Of a DNA stretch of 35,932 nt, positions 7,746 to 15,491 are shown piece by piece. Source of the DNA: CAIWTU01 sp035686205. GTDB taxonomy: Bacteria; Desulfobacterota; Desulfuromonadia; Geobacterales; Geobacteraceae. A model generated the notes under the pieces. That model ran no database searches, was not told the origin of the DNA, and was given only the letters and a program-made list of their open reading frames with translations. The translations under genes and the position numbers were made by a program. Numbering within the stretch: the stretch's first letter is position 1; every line of letters starts with the position of its first letter. The stretch covers positions 1-35,932 of the forward strand of contig DASRZQ010000135.1 of NCBI GenBank assembly GCA_035686205.1, written 5' to 3'.

Positions 7746-8176
7746 GCCTTGGTCACCCCTTCATGAACGATTTCCAGCGTTTCGATGGCGACCTCGTTCC
7801 CCGTGGCGTTGAACGTGGGGCCCGTCCACTTGGTCGGCCAGCCTTCGACGAAGTTCCAGCGCAGTTTTTCCGCGCCGGTATCATCCAGGAGGATGATCGA
7901 GCCGTTTTTGCGCTCCACCGTTCCGTCCATAGCCTTTTTCCGCCAGTCCCACAATTCCGCGTCGTCGGTGATGCCGCGCTTGAGAGAAATGTTGGAATAT
8001 TTCACCAGTCCGGGCAGTTTCCGGACATGGAGCGCCTCGCCCCCCTCACGGTAGTCGATGGGGTCCTGGGTGGAATCGAGTCCCGAGCACTCGCGAAACC
8101 CGGCCCGCGTTATGCCGTCGATTTCCACCAGGAAGTTGTACGAACGATAAGGATCTTTCCTGTCTCCAGTTGCCAT
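7742..8176 (-). CDS. inner tube protein, T4 gp19-like (Afp1-like)
   Basis: A 144-aa tube protein, the usual length of the main inner-tube subunit in eCIS. The gp19-like core is clear: DPYRSYNFLVEIDGITRAGFRECSGLD, then PIDYREGGEALHVRKLPGLVKYSNISLKRGITDD, then LWDWRKKAMDG and KWTGPTFNATGNEVAIETLEIVHEG. Stacked hexamers form the hollow rod that carries cargo and is pushed out when the sheath contracts. The ATG at 8176 has a strong AAGGAGGA eight bases upstream, in line with a highly expressed protein. It follows the two sheath genes, as in Afp/PVC-like clusters. Confidence 0.93.
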   Translation of the reverse strand: MATGDRKDPYRSYNFLVEIDGITRAGFRECSGLDSTQDPIDYREGGEALHVRKLPGLVKYSNISLKRGITDDAELWDWRKKAMDGTVERKNGSIILLDDTGAEKLRWNFVEGWPTKWTGPTFNATGNEVAIETLEIVHEGVTKA

Positions 8177-8227
8177 GAGTGTATCCTCCTTGAGCTGACT
8201 CGCCGGATGACCGGCGGTTATGGTTGT

Positions 8228-9514
8228 TTATTCTGTTATGGCGACATCGGGAGCAATTTTGTCCCGGTACGGTTGCGCCTTTGGTGTGGAATCCGTCCCG
8301 GAATCGGCAGATGAAGTAATCGACGTTCCTCCCTCGGTCTGTATGATGCGAACAACGATATATTCTCCGGGGATTGCGGCTGCCAGGCCGATTTCCACCA
8401 CAAGTTCACCGTGGTCCCGGATATCGGCGGAATTTGTTTCCGCATCGCATTTGACATAAAAGGCCTGCTCGATGGTTTCCCCGGCAAAAGCCCCCTGTCT
8501 GCAGAGGTCGGTCAGGCATGTGTTCAATTCCCTGGTAACCCGCATCCAAAGGCGGATATCGTTGGGTTCGAAAACCATGTCCGCAAGGATTTTTTCCGCC
8601 CACCGGCAGACCGCGAGAAATAACCGGCGAACGTTTATGTAACGCCAGTCGGCGTCCGTGCTGAGCGTTCGAGCACCCCAGACCCGGATGCCCCTGCCAG
8701 GAAACGAGCGGAGGCAGTTGATGTTGTCGGGATTGAGCCGGTCCTGGACGGCGTCCGTGATGTCGGCGCCGATATCCAGAGCTTCTTCGATAATTTCGTT
8801 TGCCGGCGCCTTGTGGACGCCGGTCTTGCTGTCACTTCGCGCGTAAATGCCCGCGATATGGCCGCATGGGGGGACAAAACCCCCGCTTGCCGCCGGGCCG
8901 TCCGCCAGCCTGATCCAGGGGTAATAGAGGGCGCCGTCGGGAGACGACATGGACATCCTCTGCGATGTGACTTCCGCGTCATCGGCCGTTTTAACGGCAT
9001 CGAGGACGGCAAAACAGAACAGGTCGCTGCCCTGGAACACGCCCCGTCCCCGGCAGAAATCGAGAATGGTCTGCTGAAGTCCGCAGACGGTTTCCCTGTC
9101 TCCGGAGATTACGATGTCGGGAACACAGACGAGATCGACGTTTTCCAGAACCGGCAGGTCATGGATGTCCGCGAGCACCCGGATCAGCTCTGAGGGGAAA
9201 TCCGGGGCATCTGCGGGATCGATTCCGACGACATAGCAGGTCGTCCCCCCGTTGGAAAAGAACCCGCGCACGGCATAGGCAAGAAGGTATTTGCCGAGGG
9301 TATCGCCGAAGGCGTATACGAACTGTGACCACGAGTTAATTCCGCAGGGCGAGTACATTTTCCCTGCAGCTCCGAGGTCGGCCGGGAAGCCCTTCGCCGA
9401 ATAGCCGATGAACAGGGGTATCCCGCTGCTCAACCCGGTTATCGCGGCGCCGGGTGTTTCCTCATACCTGTAGACACCCGGCGTTCCTGTGGATGCGTTC
9501 CGCCAGACTTTCAT
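8228..9514 (-). CDS. contractile sheath protein, second copy (Afp3-like)
   Basis: A 428-aa tail sheath protein when started at ATG 9514 (MKVWRNASTGTPGVYRYEE). An ATG two codons upstream (9520) would sit directly against GGAGAGA, while 9514 leaves a normal spacing. Sheath signatures include the N-terminal TPGVYRYEETPGAAI, YLLAYAVRGFFSNGGTTCYVV, the GVHKAPANE handle motif, NCLRSFPGRGIRVWGARTL, YINVRRLFLAVCRW and FYVKCDAETNSADI near the C-terminus. It is a divergent duplicate of the sheath at 9545-10783, with a shorter insertion domain and a longer charged C-terminal tail after IIQTEGG. In Afp a minor sheath form lies next to the baseplate; that role is inferred here. Confidence 0.92.
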   Translation of the reverse strand: MKVWRNASTGTPGVYRYEETPGAAITGLSSGIPLFIGYSAKGFPADLGAAGKMYSPCGINSWSQFVYAFGDTLGKYLLAYAVRGFFSNGGTTCYVVGIDPADAPDFPSELIRVLADIHDLPVLENVDLVCVPDIVISGDRETVCGLQQTILDFCRGRGVFQGSDLFCFAVLDAVKTADDAEVTSQRMSMSSPDGALYYPWIRLADGPAASGGFVPPCGHIAGIYARSDSKTGVHKAPANEIIEEALDIGADITDAVQDRLNPDNINCLRSFPGRGIRVWGARTLSTDADWRYINVRRLFLAVCRWAEKILADMVFEPNDIRLWMRVTRELNTCLTDLCRQGAFAGETIEQAFYVKCDAETNSADIRDHGELVVEIGLAAAIPGEYIVVRIIQTEGGTSITSSADSGTDSTPKAQPYRDKIAPDVAITE

Positions 9515-9544
9515 CGGCATTCTCTCCGTTGCTGATCCGTCCTG

Positions 9545-10783
9545 TTATTTTCCGGGTCCGGCCCATTGGCTGATGCGGAAGATGACGAACTCGGCCGGTT
9601 TGACTACAGCCACACCGATTTCCGTCACCACCTGGCCCTGGTCGCGGACCTCCGGAGGGTTGGTTTCCGCGTCGCACTTGACATAGAAGGCCTCCTGCGG
9701 AGTGGTGCCGAACAGTGCTCCCGAACGCCAGACGATGGTGAGAAACGCGGTGACATTGCGGGTGATCTTCGCCCAGAGCGCCTGGTCATTGGGCTCGAAT
9801 ACGACCCATTGGGTTCCCTTGTCTATCGATTCCCGCAGGAAAAGGAAAAGCCTGCGGACGTTGATGTATTTCCATTCCCCGTTGTCATCGCCGCCGAGGG
9901 TGCGGGCGCCCCACACCTTGATGGTGTTGTTCATGTTCCGGATGCAGTTGATCCCGTACGAATTGAGGCCGTCCTGGATCGATTTGCTGACCTGGTATTT
10001 GAGATCCGCCGCGCCCATCACTGCTTCATTGGCCGGAGCCTTGTGCACCCCCCTCGTGGTGTCGACCCGCGCATAGATGCCGGCGATGTGGCCGCTCGGC
10101 CCGATGTTGATCATACCGTCGACATTCTGGTTGTCCTTGTTCATGATCTTTGTCGCCGGGTCGAGCAATGTGATCCACGGGAAGTAGAATGCGCCGTAGT
10201 TATTGTCTCCCGGACGCTTGATATTGGCCTCGGTGAGGTCGCCCGTTATGTCCGGCGCGCTGTCGAGTATGGCAAAACGGTCCTTCATGTTGTAGCAATG
10301 GTCCAGGATGTTGCCCTGAACCGTGGCGTCGTCGATTCCAGGCGCAGCGACCAGGGCAATCTCGTCGATTGCCTCGAAAGGGATCAACGCCTTGCTGTCC
10401 TGCAACTCCGTCAGTGAATCAAACCTCATGACGAAACAGCGCGTGCCGCCGTTATTGAAGAAGCCGTACACGGCATGTGAAAGCCTGTTCTGGTCGACGT
10501 CGGTCGAATAATCACCGAAATTATTCGTAAATTCAGTCCAGTTCGTTATCAGTTTCGGTGTCCCGGCGACGAAAATAGTGGGATTGGTAATCCTGACTCC
10601 CTTGGGTACCGGCGGCGAGGCCGATGAATCACCAGGGGCCGAGGGGTCGAGAACCGGGACGTTTATCGTATCGGGAATTACCCCGACGAAACCCGCGGTG
10701 CTGGTGCCGACTCCGGCAATCGGCTGATTGCCCGACGGAATTTCTTCAACATAGACTCCCGGCGATGGATAACTTAAAGCCAT
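9545..10783 (-). CDS. contractile sheath protein, first copy (Afp2-like)
   Basis: A 412-aa sheath protein. Conserved elements in order: the N-terminal strand motif SYPSPGVYVEEIPSG used for subunit-to-subunit linking, an insertion domain after about residue 45, HAVYGFFNNGGTRCFVMR, SGHIAGIYARVD, GVHKAPANEAVMGA, NCIRNMNNTIKVWGARTL, EWKYINVRRLFLFLRESI, QEAFYVKCDAETNPPEV and the C-terminal VKPAEFVIFRISQW. The ATG at 10783 has AGAGGGAGGA seven bases upstream, one of the best ribosome sites in the cluster, so this is probably the major sheath. A 115-base gap upstream may hold an internal promoter. Confidence 0.95.
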   Translation of the reverse strand: MALSYPSPGVYVEEIPSGNQPIAGVGTSTAGFVGVIPDTINVPVLDPSAPGDSSASPPVPKGVRITNPTIFVAGTPKLITNWTEFTNNFGDYSTDVDQNRLSHAVYGFFNNGGTRCFVMRFDSLTELQDSKALIPFEAIDEIALVAAPGIDDATVQGNILDHCYNMKDRFAILDSAPDITGDLTEANIKRPGDNNYGAFYFPWITLLDPATKIMNKDNQNVDGMINIGPSGHIAGIYARVDTTRGVHKAPANEAVMGAADLKYQVSKSIQDGLNSYGINCIRNMNNTIKVWGARTLGGDDNGEWKYINVRRLFLFLRESIDKGTQWVVFEPNDQALWAKITRNVTAFLTIVWRSGALFGTTPQEAFYVKCDAETNPPEVRDQGQVVTEIGVAVVKPAEFVIFRISQWAGPGK

Positions 10784-10898
10784 GATCGTTCCTCCCTCTT
10801 GTTTAATGTGTGATGAAGTACAGCGCTTTTATAGCCACAAAACGGCAGAAAATTGCCCTTTTAAAAAAATGAATCTTTCAATTGGCGGCGAGATCGCG
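10784..10898 (-). promoter_or_regulatory. intergenic spacer before the major sheath gene, possible internal control site
   Basis: This gap breaks the otherwise tight operon just upstream of the most highly needed structural genes. On the minus strand it contains a weak hairpin (GGCA/TGCC, loop of six, then CTTTT in one orientation), the AT-rich segment CTATAAAA and then the strong AGAGGGAGGA ribosome site. It may serve as a partial terminator plus promoter to raise sheath and tube expression, but no clean -35/-10 pair was found. Confidence 0.25.
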
Positions 10899-11447
10899 TC
10901 AGGATGCTTCCAGTGCGAAATCAGCCGTTGCAGAATTACCGGCGGCAACCAGATTTACCGTTTGCGAAGCCGGTTTATATCCCTGGGCAAAAACCTGGAC
11001 AAGACGGGTTCCCGCTTCCACTCCATATAAACAATAATTTCCATCGTTGTCGCTGTAAACCCGCTCACCGCTTCCCCTGAGGCTGATTTCCGCCATGGAC
11101 AGGGGAGTCCCCCCCTTTATGGTGACTTTTCCCGAAACGGTAGTAGGACTTAGCGAGAGATCGACCGCGGCCATTTTAATTTTTCCGCTTCCGTCCCTGA
11201 TAACGACGGCCTGTGCCTGTGCCTTGCCGTAGCGGCTTCCGGCATCCGGAAGCCCGGCTTGCACCGTGTAGCTGCCGTCCGACAGGTCCAGAACGTGAAA
11301 ATGACCGTCGGCTGCTGTGGTCAGGTCCAATGAAACGTTGGGCGCGGTGATCGATAATCCGGCTCCCGCCAGTGGGCGGCCGGTCAGGGCATCCGTAACG
11401 GTGCCGCCTATGGCAACTTGTCGGCGAACTGTTTCCCACGTCGGCAT
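10899..11447 (-). CDS. carboxypeptidase-regulatory-like domain protein of the eCIS locus
   Basis: A 182-aa protein without signal peptide, made of two beta-sandwich repeats of the carboxypeptidase regulatory (CarboxypepD_reg/transthyretin-like) type. Repeat one (about 12-90) reads IGGTVTDALTGRPLAGAGLSI ... DGHFHVLDLSDGSYTV. Repeat two (about 104-180) reads VSGKVTIKGGTPLSMAEISL ... DNDGNYCLYGVEAGTRLVQVFAQGYK. It begins three bases after the DUF4255 stop, and GGGAG spans the junction. Being inside the operon and lacking a secretion signal, it is likely a particle component or decoration, perhaps a collar or surface domain; there is no direct evidence for which. Confidence 0.8.
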   Translation of the reverse strand: MPTWETVRRQVAIGGTVTDALTGRPLAGAGLSITAPNVSLDLTTAADGHFHVLDLSDGSYTVQAGLPDAGSRYGKAQAQAVVIRDGSGKIKMAAVDLSLSPTTVSGKVTIKGGTPLSMAEISLRGSGERVYSDNDGNYCLYGVEAGTRLVQVFAQGYKPASQTVNLVAAGNSATADFALEAS

Positions 11448-11450
11448 TGC

Positions 11451-12050
11451 TTAACTCCCGTCCACGCCCTGCCTGAATTTCAGCAACTTGTCCGTAACAA
11501 GCGGGCCGGTGTCTTCAGGATCGAAGGGTTCCAGTGCAATGGTCACCGTATAGTTCAGCGCGGCCTTCGCCTTTCCCCCCAGCGCCTGCCAGAATTCCCC
11601 CATGCTCTGCAGCTGGCCCGGCTGAATGGTGGCGGCGGGCATCCCGGGATCCTGTCCTTTCAGGCTTCCCTGCTGCACCTGGTCCGGAATGGTCGGATAT
11701 CGCAAAAGCACTTTCAGCACTTCGCCGAGAAGCATGTGCTCGTGGTAGGCCGGCGTGCTTGAGGCTTTCGAAGGCCATGCCGTGATCAGGTATGAACAAT
11801 CGACCCGTACCGGAGGACGCCTTCTCAATGCCGTGCCGTCGCTCCTCCGCTCCAGTTCCCATTCCTTGCTGCGCAACTCCCTGTTTTCCCTGATGTCGTA
11901 GAGAAACAGGTCGATTGCCGGCAGGGAGACGGAGGAGGGCGGAAAGCTGTCGTCCGGCGGCGCGAAACTGATGGAGACCTGCTGAACCACGCCGGACGGC
12001 AGTCCCTGTTTGAGAAGTTGAGTTAGCGTTCTGTCGAGGTCGTCGAACAT
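11451..12050 (-). CDS. DUF4255 tail-terminator/cap protein (Afp16-like)
   Basis: A 199-aa DUF4255 protein. The family pattern is visible: an N-terminal helix (MFDDLDRTLTQLLKQGLP), then FAPPDDSFPPSSVSLPAIDLFLYDIRENRELRS, then PPVRVDCSYLITAWPS, HEHMLLGEVLKVLLRYPTIP and a C-terminal FWQALGGKAKAALNYTVTIALEPF. In Afp, Afp16 forms the hexameric cap that stops tube and sheath growth. ATG at 12050 follows GGGAAGG with five-base spacing. Placement close to the AAA+ ATPase gene fits the paired Afp15/Afp16 arrangement. Confidence 0.92.
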   Translation of the reverse strand: MFDDLDRTLTQLLKQGLPSGVVQQVSISFAPPDDSFPPSSVSLPAIDLFLYDIRENRELRSKEWELERRSDGTALRRRPPVRVDCSYLITAWPSKASSTPAYHEHMLLGEVLKVLLRYPTIPDQVQQGSLKGQDPGMPAATIQPGQLQSMGEFWQALGGKAKAALNYTVTIALEPFDPEDTGPLVTDKLLKFRQGVDGS

Positions 12051-12332
12051 GAACCTTCCCGATCACTGGTTTTATTCAATGTTTGCCGAAATGCGTTTTT
12101 TCAAAAATAATCAGACGCCCGTCGTTGAACTCAGGACACCTGTTCCGACGCCTGCACGCTGGATGTGGCGGTCACCCGCGACTCCCGCCTGCTTTGTTCC
12201 GCTTCAAGTTTCAGCGGACCCTCTTCGGGCAATGCTGAAAATCTCTTCCGGCATCTCAATCCCATCTCTCTGAATGAGATCGGCGGACCGGTTCCCGGAA
12301 ATATTTGCCGGCCGTTTTTCCTCTGTCGTGCC
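12051..12332. other. 282-base gap between the DUF4255 and eCIS_core genes
   Basis: The longest gap inside the eCIS operon. On the minus strand it could encode a 44-residue peptide (12265-12131, MGLRCRKRFSALPEEGPLKL...) with AGAGAG right at its ATG, but the spacing is poor and no family is recognised. No convincing hairpin terminator or promoter was seen. It may be the remains of a lost small gene. Confidence 0.3.
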
Positions 12333-13007
12333 TCAGTACTCCTGACGCTGCAGATGCCGGGTTATGGCCGCGGCCACATGGTTCGCTTCCTGCTCGTATT
12401 CGTCACCCGGCCGGCTTACGGTAAACTTGCCGTGGATTCCTTCTCCCTGCTGAACGACATGGGTCAGTTCATGGGCCAGCAGGTCCCGTCCGGACGAACT
12501 TCCCGGGTTGTATTCACCGTCCCGGAAAAATATATCCCGGCCGGTGGTGAAAGCGCGGGCGCTCAACGTCCGGTTGAGGGAATCCGCCTGCGGTCCGGTA
12601 TGCACCCGCACATTGCTGAAGTCGGCTCCGAAAACCGGCTCCATGATGGAGCGTGCCGCGCCGTCCAGCCCGCGTCCGCTCCCCTTTGCGCTCTGGATGG
12701 CGTCTTCAACTTCAGGCTGGACCTGGAAGCCGCCGTTGTTAACTGAGGTGCAAGCCAGCAGTCTCTGTACATAACGGTTGCCCGGGCCCCTCTGCAATGT
12801 CCGCAGAATATCGGCTGCGACGGCTGCATTTTCAAAAAGAGGCAAAACCCCGGCAATTTCGGCCCGGCCGGCCATGCAGGCCGCAAACAGAGCAGGCTGT
12901 CGGACTGATTGCGCCGAACCGCGAATGTTCCTGTCTGTATCTTTTTCTGAACTTTTCGGGTAAACAGACAAAATGCCCGGTTCTCTGTCGATGGTTTTTC
13001 CCGTCAT
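12333..13007 (-). CDS. eCIS_core (DUF4157) protein with HELTH zinc-protease motif
   Basis: A 224-aa protein with the eCIS_core/DUF4157 domain. The N-terminal half is poorly ordered and ends in ILRTLQRGPGNRYVQRLL (about 67-84), a variant of the LQRxxGNRAVQRLL motif that often precedes this domain. The core (about 93-185) has PVFGADFSNVRVHTGPQADS, ARAFTTGRDIFFRDGEYNP and AHELTHVVQQ, where H179, E180 and H183 form an intact HExxH. A downstream DEYEQEANHVA (202-212) could supply further zinc ligands. Known: DUF4157 proteins are strongly linked to eCIS loci and often front toxin proteins. Here the domain stands alone, so a maturation protease or a small effector are both possible. Its ATG overlaps the ATPase stop (ATGA). 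Confidence 0.88.
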   Translation of the reverse strand: MTGKTIDREPGILSVYPKSSEKDTDRNIRGSAQSVRQPALFAACMAGRAEIAGVLPLFENAAVAADILRTLQRGPGNRYVQRLLACTSVNNGGFQVQPEVEDAIQSAKGSGRGLDGAARSIMEPVFGADFSNVRVHTGPQADSLNRTLSARAFTTGRDIFFRDGEYNPGSSSGRDLLAHELTHVVQQGEGIHGKFTVSRPGDEYEQEANHVAAAITRHLQRQEY

Positions 13008-15238
13008 CGTTCACCTTTCGCCGCAAAGCAGCCGTCTTGCGGCTTATGTTCGCCGAATTCGCCTTCGGAAACGATTTTTCCCATTTTCTGGTATTCGCGG
13101 CGGGTCGCGTTCACCAGGTGCTTCATGTCGATTATCCCGCCGTTATCCGCGGCCATGAAAGCGGCCGCGAGCGCGATATTGCGGATGTTCCCCCCGGTAA
13201 TCTCAAACCGGCGAGCGACAAAATCAAGGTCGAGCCCTTCACTGCGCGGCGTACTTTCCGGCCAAATGCCCTCCCATATGGCGCGGCGCTCTCTTTCGCG
13301 CGGGAACGGCAGGTCAACGATGAAATTCATGCGTCGGATGAAGGCTTCGTCCATGTTTGAACGCAGATTGGTCGCAAGGATCGCTATTCCCTCGTACTCT
13401 TCCATCTTTTGCAGCAGATATCCCGTTTCTATGTTCGCGTAACGGTCGTGGGCGTCCTTGACCTCGGACCTTTTGCCGAAAAGCGCATCGGCTTCGTCGA
13501 AAAACAGTATGGCGTTACTTATTCCTGCCTCGCGGAAAATTATGTCCAGGTTCTTTTCCGTCTCGCCGATGTATTTGCTCACAACCTGGGACAGGTCGAT
13601 TTTGAAAAGGTCGAGACCGAGCTCATTGGCAATCACTTCGGCGGCCATTGTCTTGCCGGTTCCCGGAGGGCCGGAAAAAAGGGCATTGAGCCCCCTGCCG
13701 CGTGAAAGCTTGCGGTCGAAGCCCCACTCCCCGTAAACAATATGCCGGTATCTCGCATGACCGCAGATTTCCCTCAGCTGCCAGGCCTGATCGTCGGGAA
13801 GGATAATGTCTTTCCATCCAAATTTCGGTTCGATCTTTGATATCAAAGCACCGAGTTTAGAATGGGACTGTTTGCGGCAGGCGGCGTGCAGATCTTCGGG
13901 ACTGACCGGTGCCGCGGAGCCGTGCCGCCAGAGTGACATATCCCTTGCGGCAAAGAGTGCGTTTTGTATCTGACCGGGAGTAAAGCGGAATTTGCCGGCC
14001 AGTTCGCCGAAATCAATACCGTCCACGACCGGTGCCACATCCGCGTTTTTATTTTCCCAGAACTGTCTTCTGCTTACGTCGTCCGGGACGGGAAATTCCA
14101 GTGACAGGAATATCTCGTTATCGGAACGTTCCGGAGGATTCCAGTGGCTGGTCCCGACCAGGAAAACAAGGCGGGAGAATTGCCGCGCCGTTTCCTTGAA
14201 AAATGTTATTTTGCGATGATTGTCCTGAACAGCGACGAGTAAATCGAAATTGCTCAGGCAAAGCGCCGCGGAATGCAATGCCGCTTCGCGCCCGGCAAGA
14301 AGGAAGAATTCTTCCATGGAAAGTCCTGTGTCGGACACACCGGCCGGGTCGGCGATCAGGAGAGGGATGCCAAGATAACGGCAGACTGACTTCGCCATGG
14401 AGTGCCTGCCGGTTCCGTATGGCCCGTGAAAATGGAGAACCAGATTTTTGTTGTCCGGCCTGTTGCCCGAAACAAGAGAAGACGCAAAATCCTTCAATCG
14501 GGACTGCGTTTCCAAAGGCAGTGTAACGAGATCCGGTCTCTCATCGGCGTCCGCAAAGCGGACTGCGCCCTCCAGCCTGTTGTCGATGCAAGGGATGTCC
14601 AGAAGCAGGTTTGCTATTCTTTCGTCTATATTCAAGGGCCTGGAAAGCAGCGTCTGCGATCCTTCGGACGAGTCCTTCGCAAAATGAAGAAGCTGGTATC
14701 TGATGAGCGGAGCGGAGCGGTCAAAGAAGCGACGCGCATCGATTTTCTCCTCGAATGATCCGCCGAAGATATCCAGCACGAGGCCGACGCTGGGCAGCCT
14801 GCGCGTCACGTCATCATGCAGGTAGCCGTAGAATTTTGCGTACTTCTTGTCCAGTTCAATGGCGAGACAGATGATAAGGCACTGTTCTTCAAAGGGTGTT
14901 AGTTGAAAGATATCCGAAAGGAACGGCAGGGGGAGAAAGACATTTTCCAGGGACGAAGCCGCCTTGCGTTTTCCCATTTCGGCTTCGCAATCCGCAAGCA
15001 TTTTCTCTATGGTCCGTCGCTCACTGTCAGGGGGTGAGTCCGGTGGTTCAATCACTGCCCGCCCGACCGACCGGGCCAGCAAGTCTTCGATTTCTCCGTC
15101 TGATATGACAAGTCCCTTGAATTGACGCAAATTATCGTCCGTATCGCCACCCCGCTGGCACAGCACCTGGAGGTGGATGAGTAAATCCAGGCGTTTCAGT
15201 TCGTCCATGAGATGCTGAATCCCGTCAGCATATGGCAA
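13004..15238 (-). CDS. eCIS AAA+ ATPase (Afp15-like), double ATPase domain
   Basis: A 744-aa protein with two ATPase modules. The second (about 500-690) is complete: Walker A GPPGTGKT, Walker B FFDEADALFG, sensor AILATNLRSNMDEAFIRRM and an arginine-rich FPRERERRAIW. The first (about 265-400) has a degenerate P-loop, GPYGTGRHS, lacking the usual Lys, and is probably inactive in hydrolysis. Length and layout match Afp15/PVC15, which is needed for particle assembly. The start is uncertain: TTG at 15238 (given) has no ribosome site; the first in-frame ATG at 15208 (MDELKRL) would drop residues similar to family N-termini; an in-frame ATT at 15262 lies five bases after GGAGG. It leads the structural operon. 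Confidence 0.93.
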   Translation of the reverse strand: MPYADGIQHLMDELKRLDLLIHLQVLCQRGGDTDDNLRQFKGLVISDGEIEDLLARSVGRAVIEPPDSPPDSERRTIEKMLADCEAEMGKRKAASSLENVFLPLPFLSDIFQLTPFEEQCLIICLAIELDKKYAKFYGYLHDDVTRRLPSVGLVLDIFGGSFEEKIDARRFFDRSAPLIRYQLLHFAKDSSEGSQTLLSRPLNIDERIANLLLDIPCIDNRLEGAVRFADADERPDLVTLPLETQSRLKDFASSLVSGNRPDNKNLVLHFHGPYGTGRHSMAKSVCRYLGIPLLIADPAGVSDTGLSMEEFFLLAGREAALHSAALCLSNFDLLVAVQDNHRKITFFKETARQFSRLVFLVGTSHWNPPERSDNEIFLSLEFPVPDDVSRRQFWENKNADVAPVVDGIDFGELAGKFRFTPGQIQNALFAARDMSLWRHGSAAPVSPEDLHAACRKQSHSKLGALISKIEPKFGWKDIILPDDQAWQLREICGHARYRHIVYGEWGFDRKLSRGRGLNALFSGPPGTGKTMAAEVIANELGLDLFKIDLSQVVSKYIGETEKNLDIIFREAGISNAILFFDEADALFGKRSEVKDAHDRYANIETGYLLQKMEEYEGIAILATNLRSNMDEAFIRRMNFIVDLPFPRERERRAIWEGIWPESTPRSEGLDLDFVARRFEITGGNIRNIALAAAFMAADNGGIIDMKHLVNATRREYQKMGKIVSEGEFGEHKPQDGCFAAKGER

Positions 15239-15262
15239 TGGGGCGGTGATTTCTGAAAAAAT

Positions 15263-15420
15263 GGAACCCTCCGGTAACGACTGAAGCTTAAAAAATTATA
15301 TTGTGATAATTTATATTTGATAGTGTACTGATTATAATAAATATAATATTGTTTATTATAATTTTAATGTGAGTCTGTCAAGTGTTTTTAATGTGATAGG
15401 CAAAATGATGAAGAGTGGAA
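15263..15420 (-). promoter_or_regulatory. AT-rich control region upstream of the eCIS operon
   Basis: Between the ATPase gene and the ParB-like gene the composition falls sharply to mostly A and T. It holds a perfect 11-bp inverted repeat, ATTATAATAAA (15331-15341) and TTTATTATAAT (15352-15362), and a direct repeat TTTTAATGTGA at 15362-15372 and 15386-15396, 24 bases apart. On the minus strand this lies directly before the first eCIS gene and the GGAGGG ribosome site at 15272-15267, so it is the best candidate for the operon's promoter and operator. No clear sigma-54 element was found. Confidence 0.55.
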
Positions 15421-15471
15421 ATTGCTGAGCTTTTCGACATGATAAACGATGTGGAATTTTCTTCAAAAGTC

Positions 15472-15487
15472 TTTCGGCATGCCGAAA
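15472..15487. repeat. 16-bp perfect palindrome TTTCGGCATGCCGAAA after the ParB-like gene
   Basis: The palindrome starts four bases beyond the stop codon of the ParB-like gene. It is not the usual chromosomal parS (TGTTTCACGTGAAACA) but has the same TTTC...GAAA outer form and length. It could be a binding site for the neighbouring ParB-like protein, or a short terminator hairpin, although no T-run follows on the minus strand. Confidence 0.4.
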
Positions 15488-15491
15488 AATA

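Noticed and set aside
1..15238. Type VI secretion system or prophage instead of eCIS
   Set aside because: No TssJLM membrane complex, ClpV-type unfoldase, capsid, terminase or lysis genes; eCIS_core, DUF4255, LysM tube protein and Afp15-like ATPase all point to eCIS.
15472..15487. Canonical parS site
   Set aside because: Inner bases GGCATGCC differ from the canonical CACGTG centre, so it is kept only as a candidate site.
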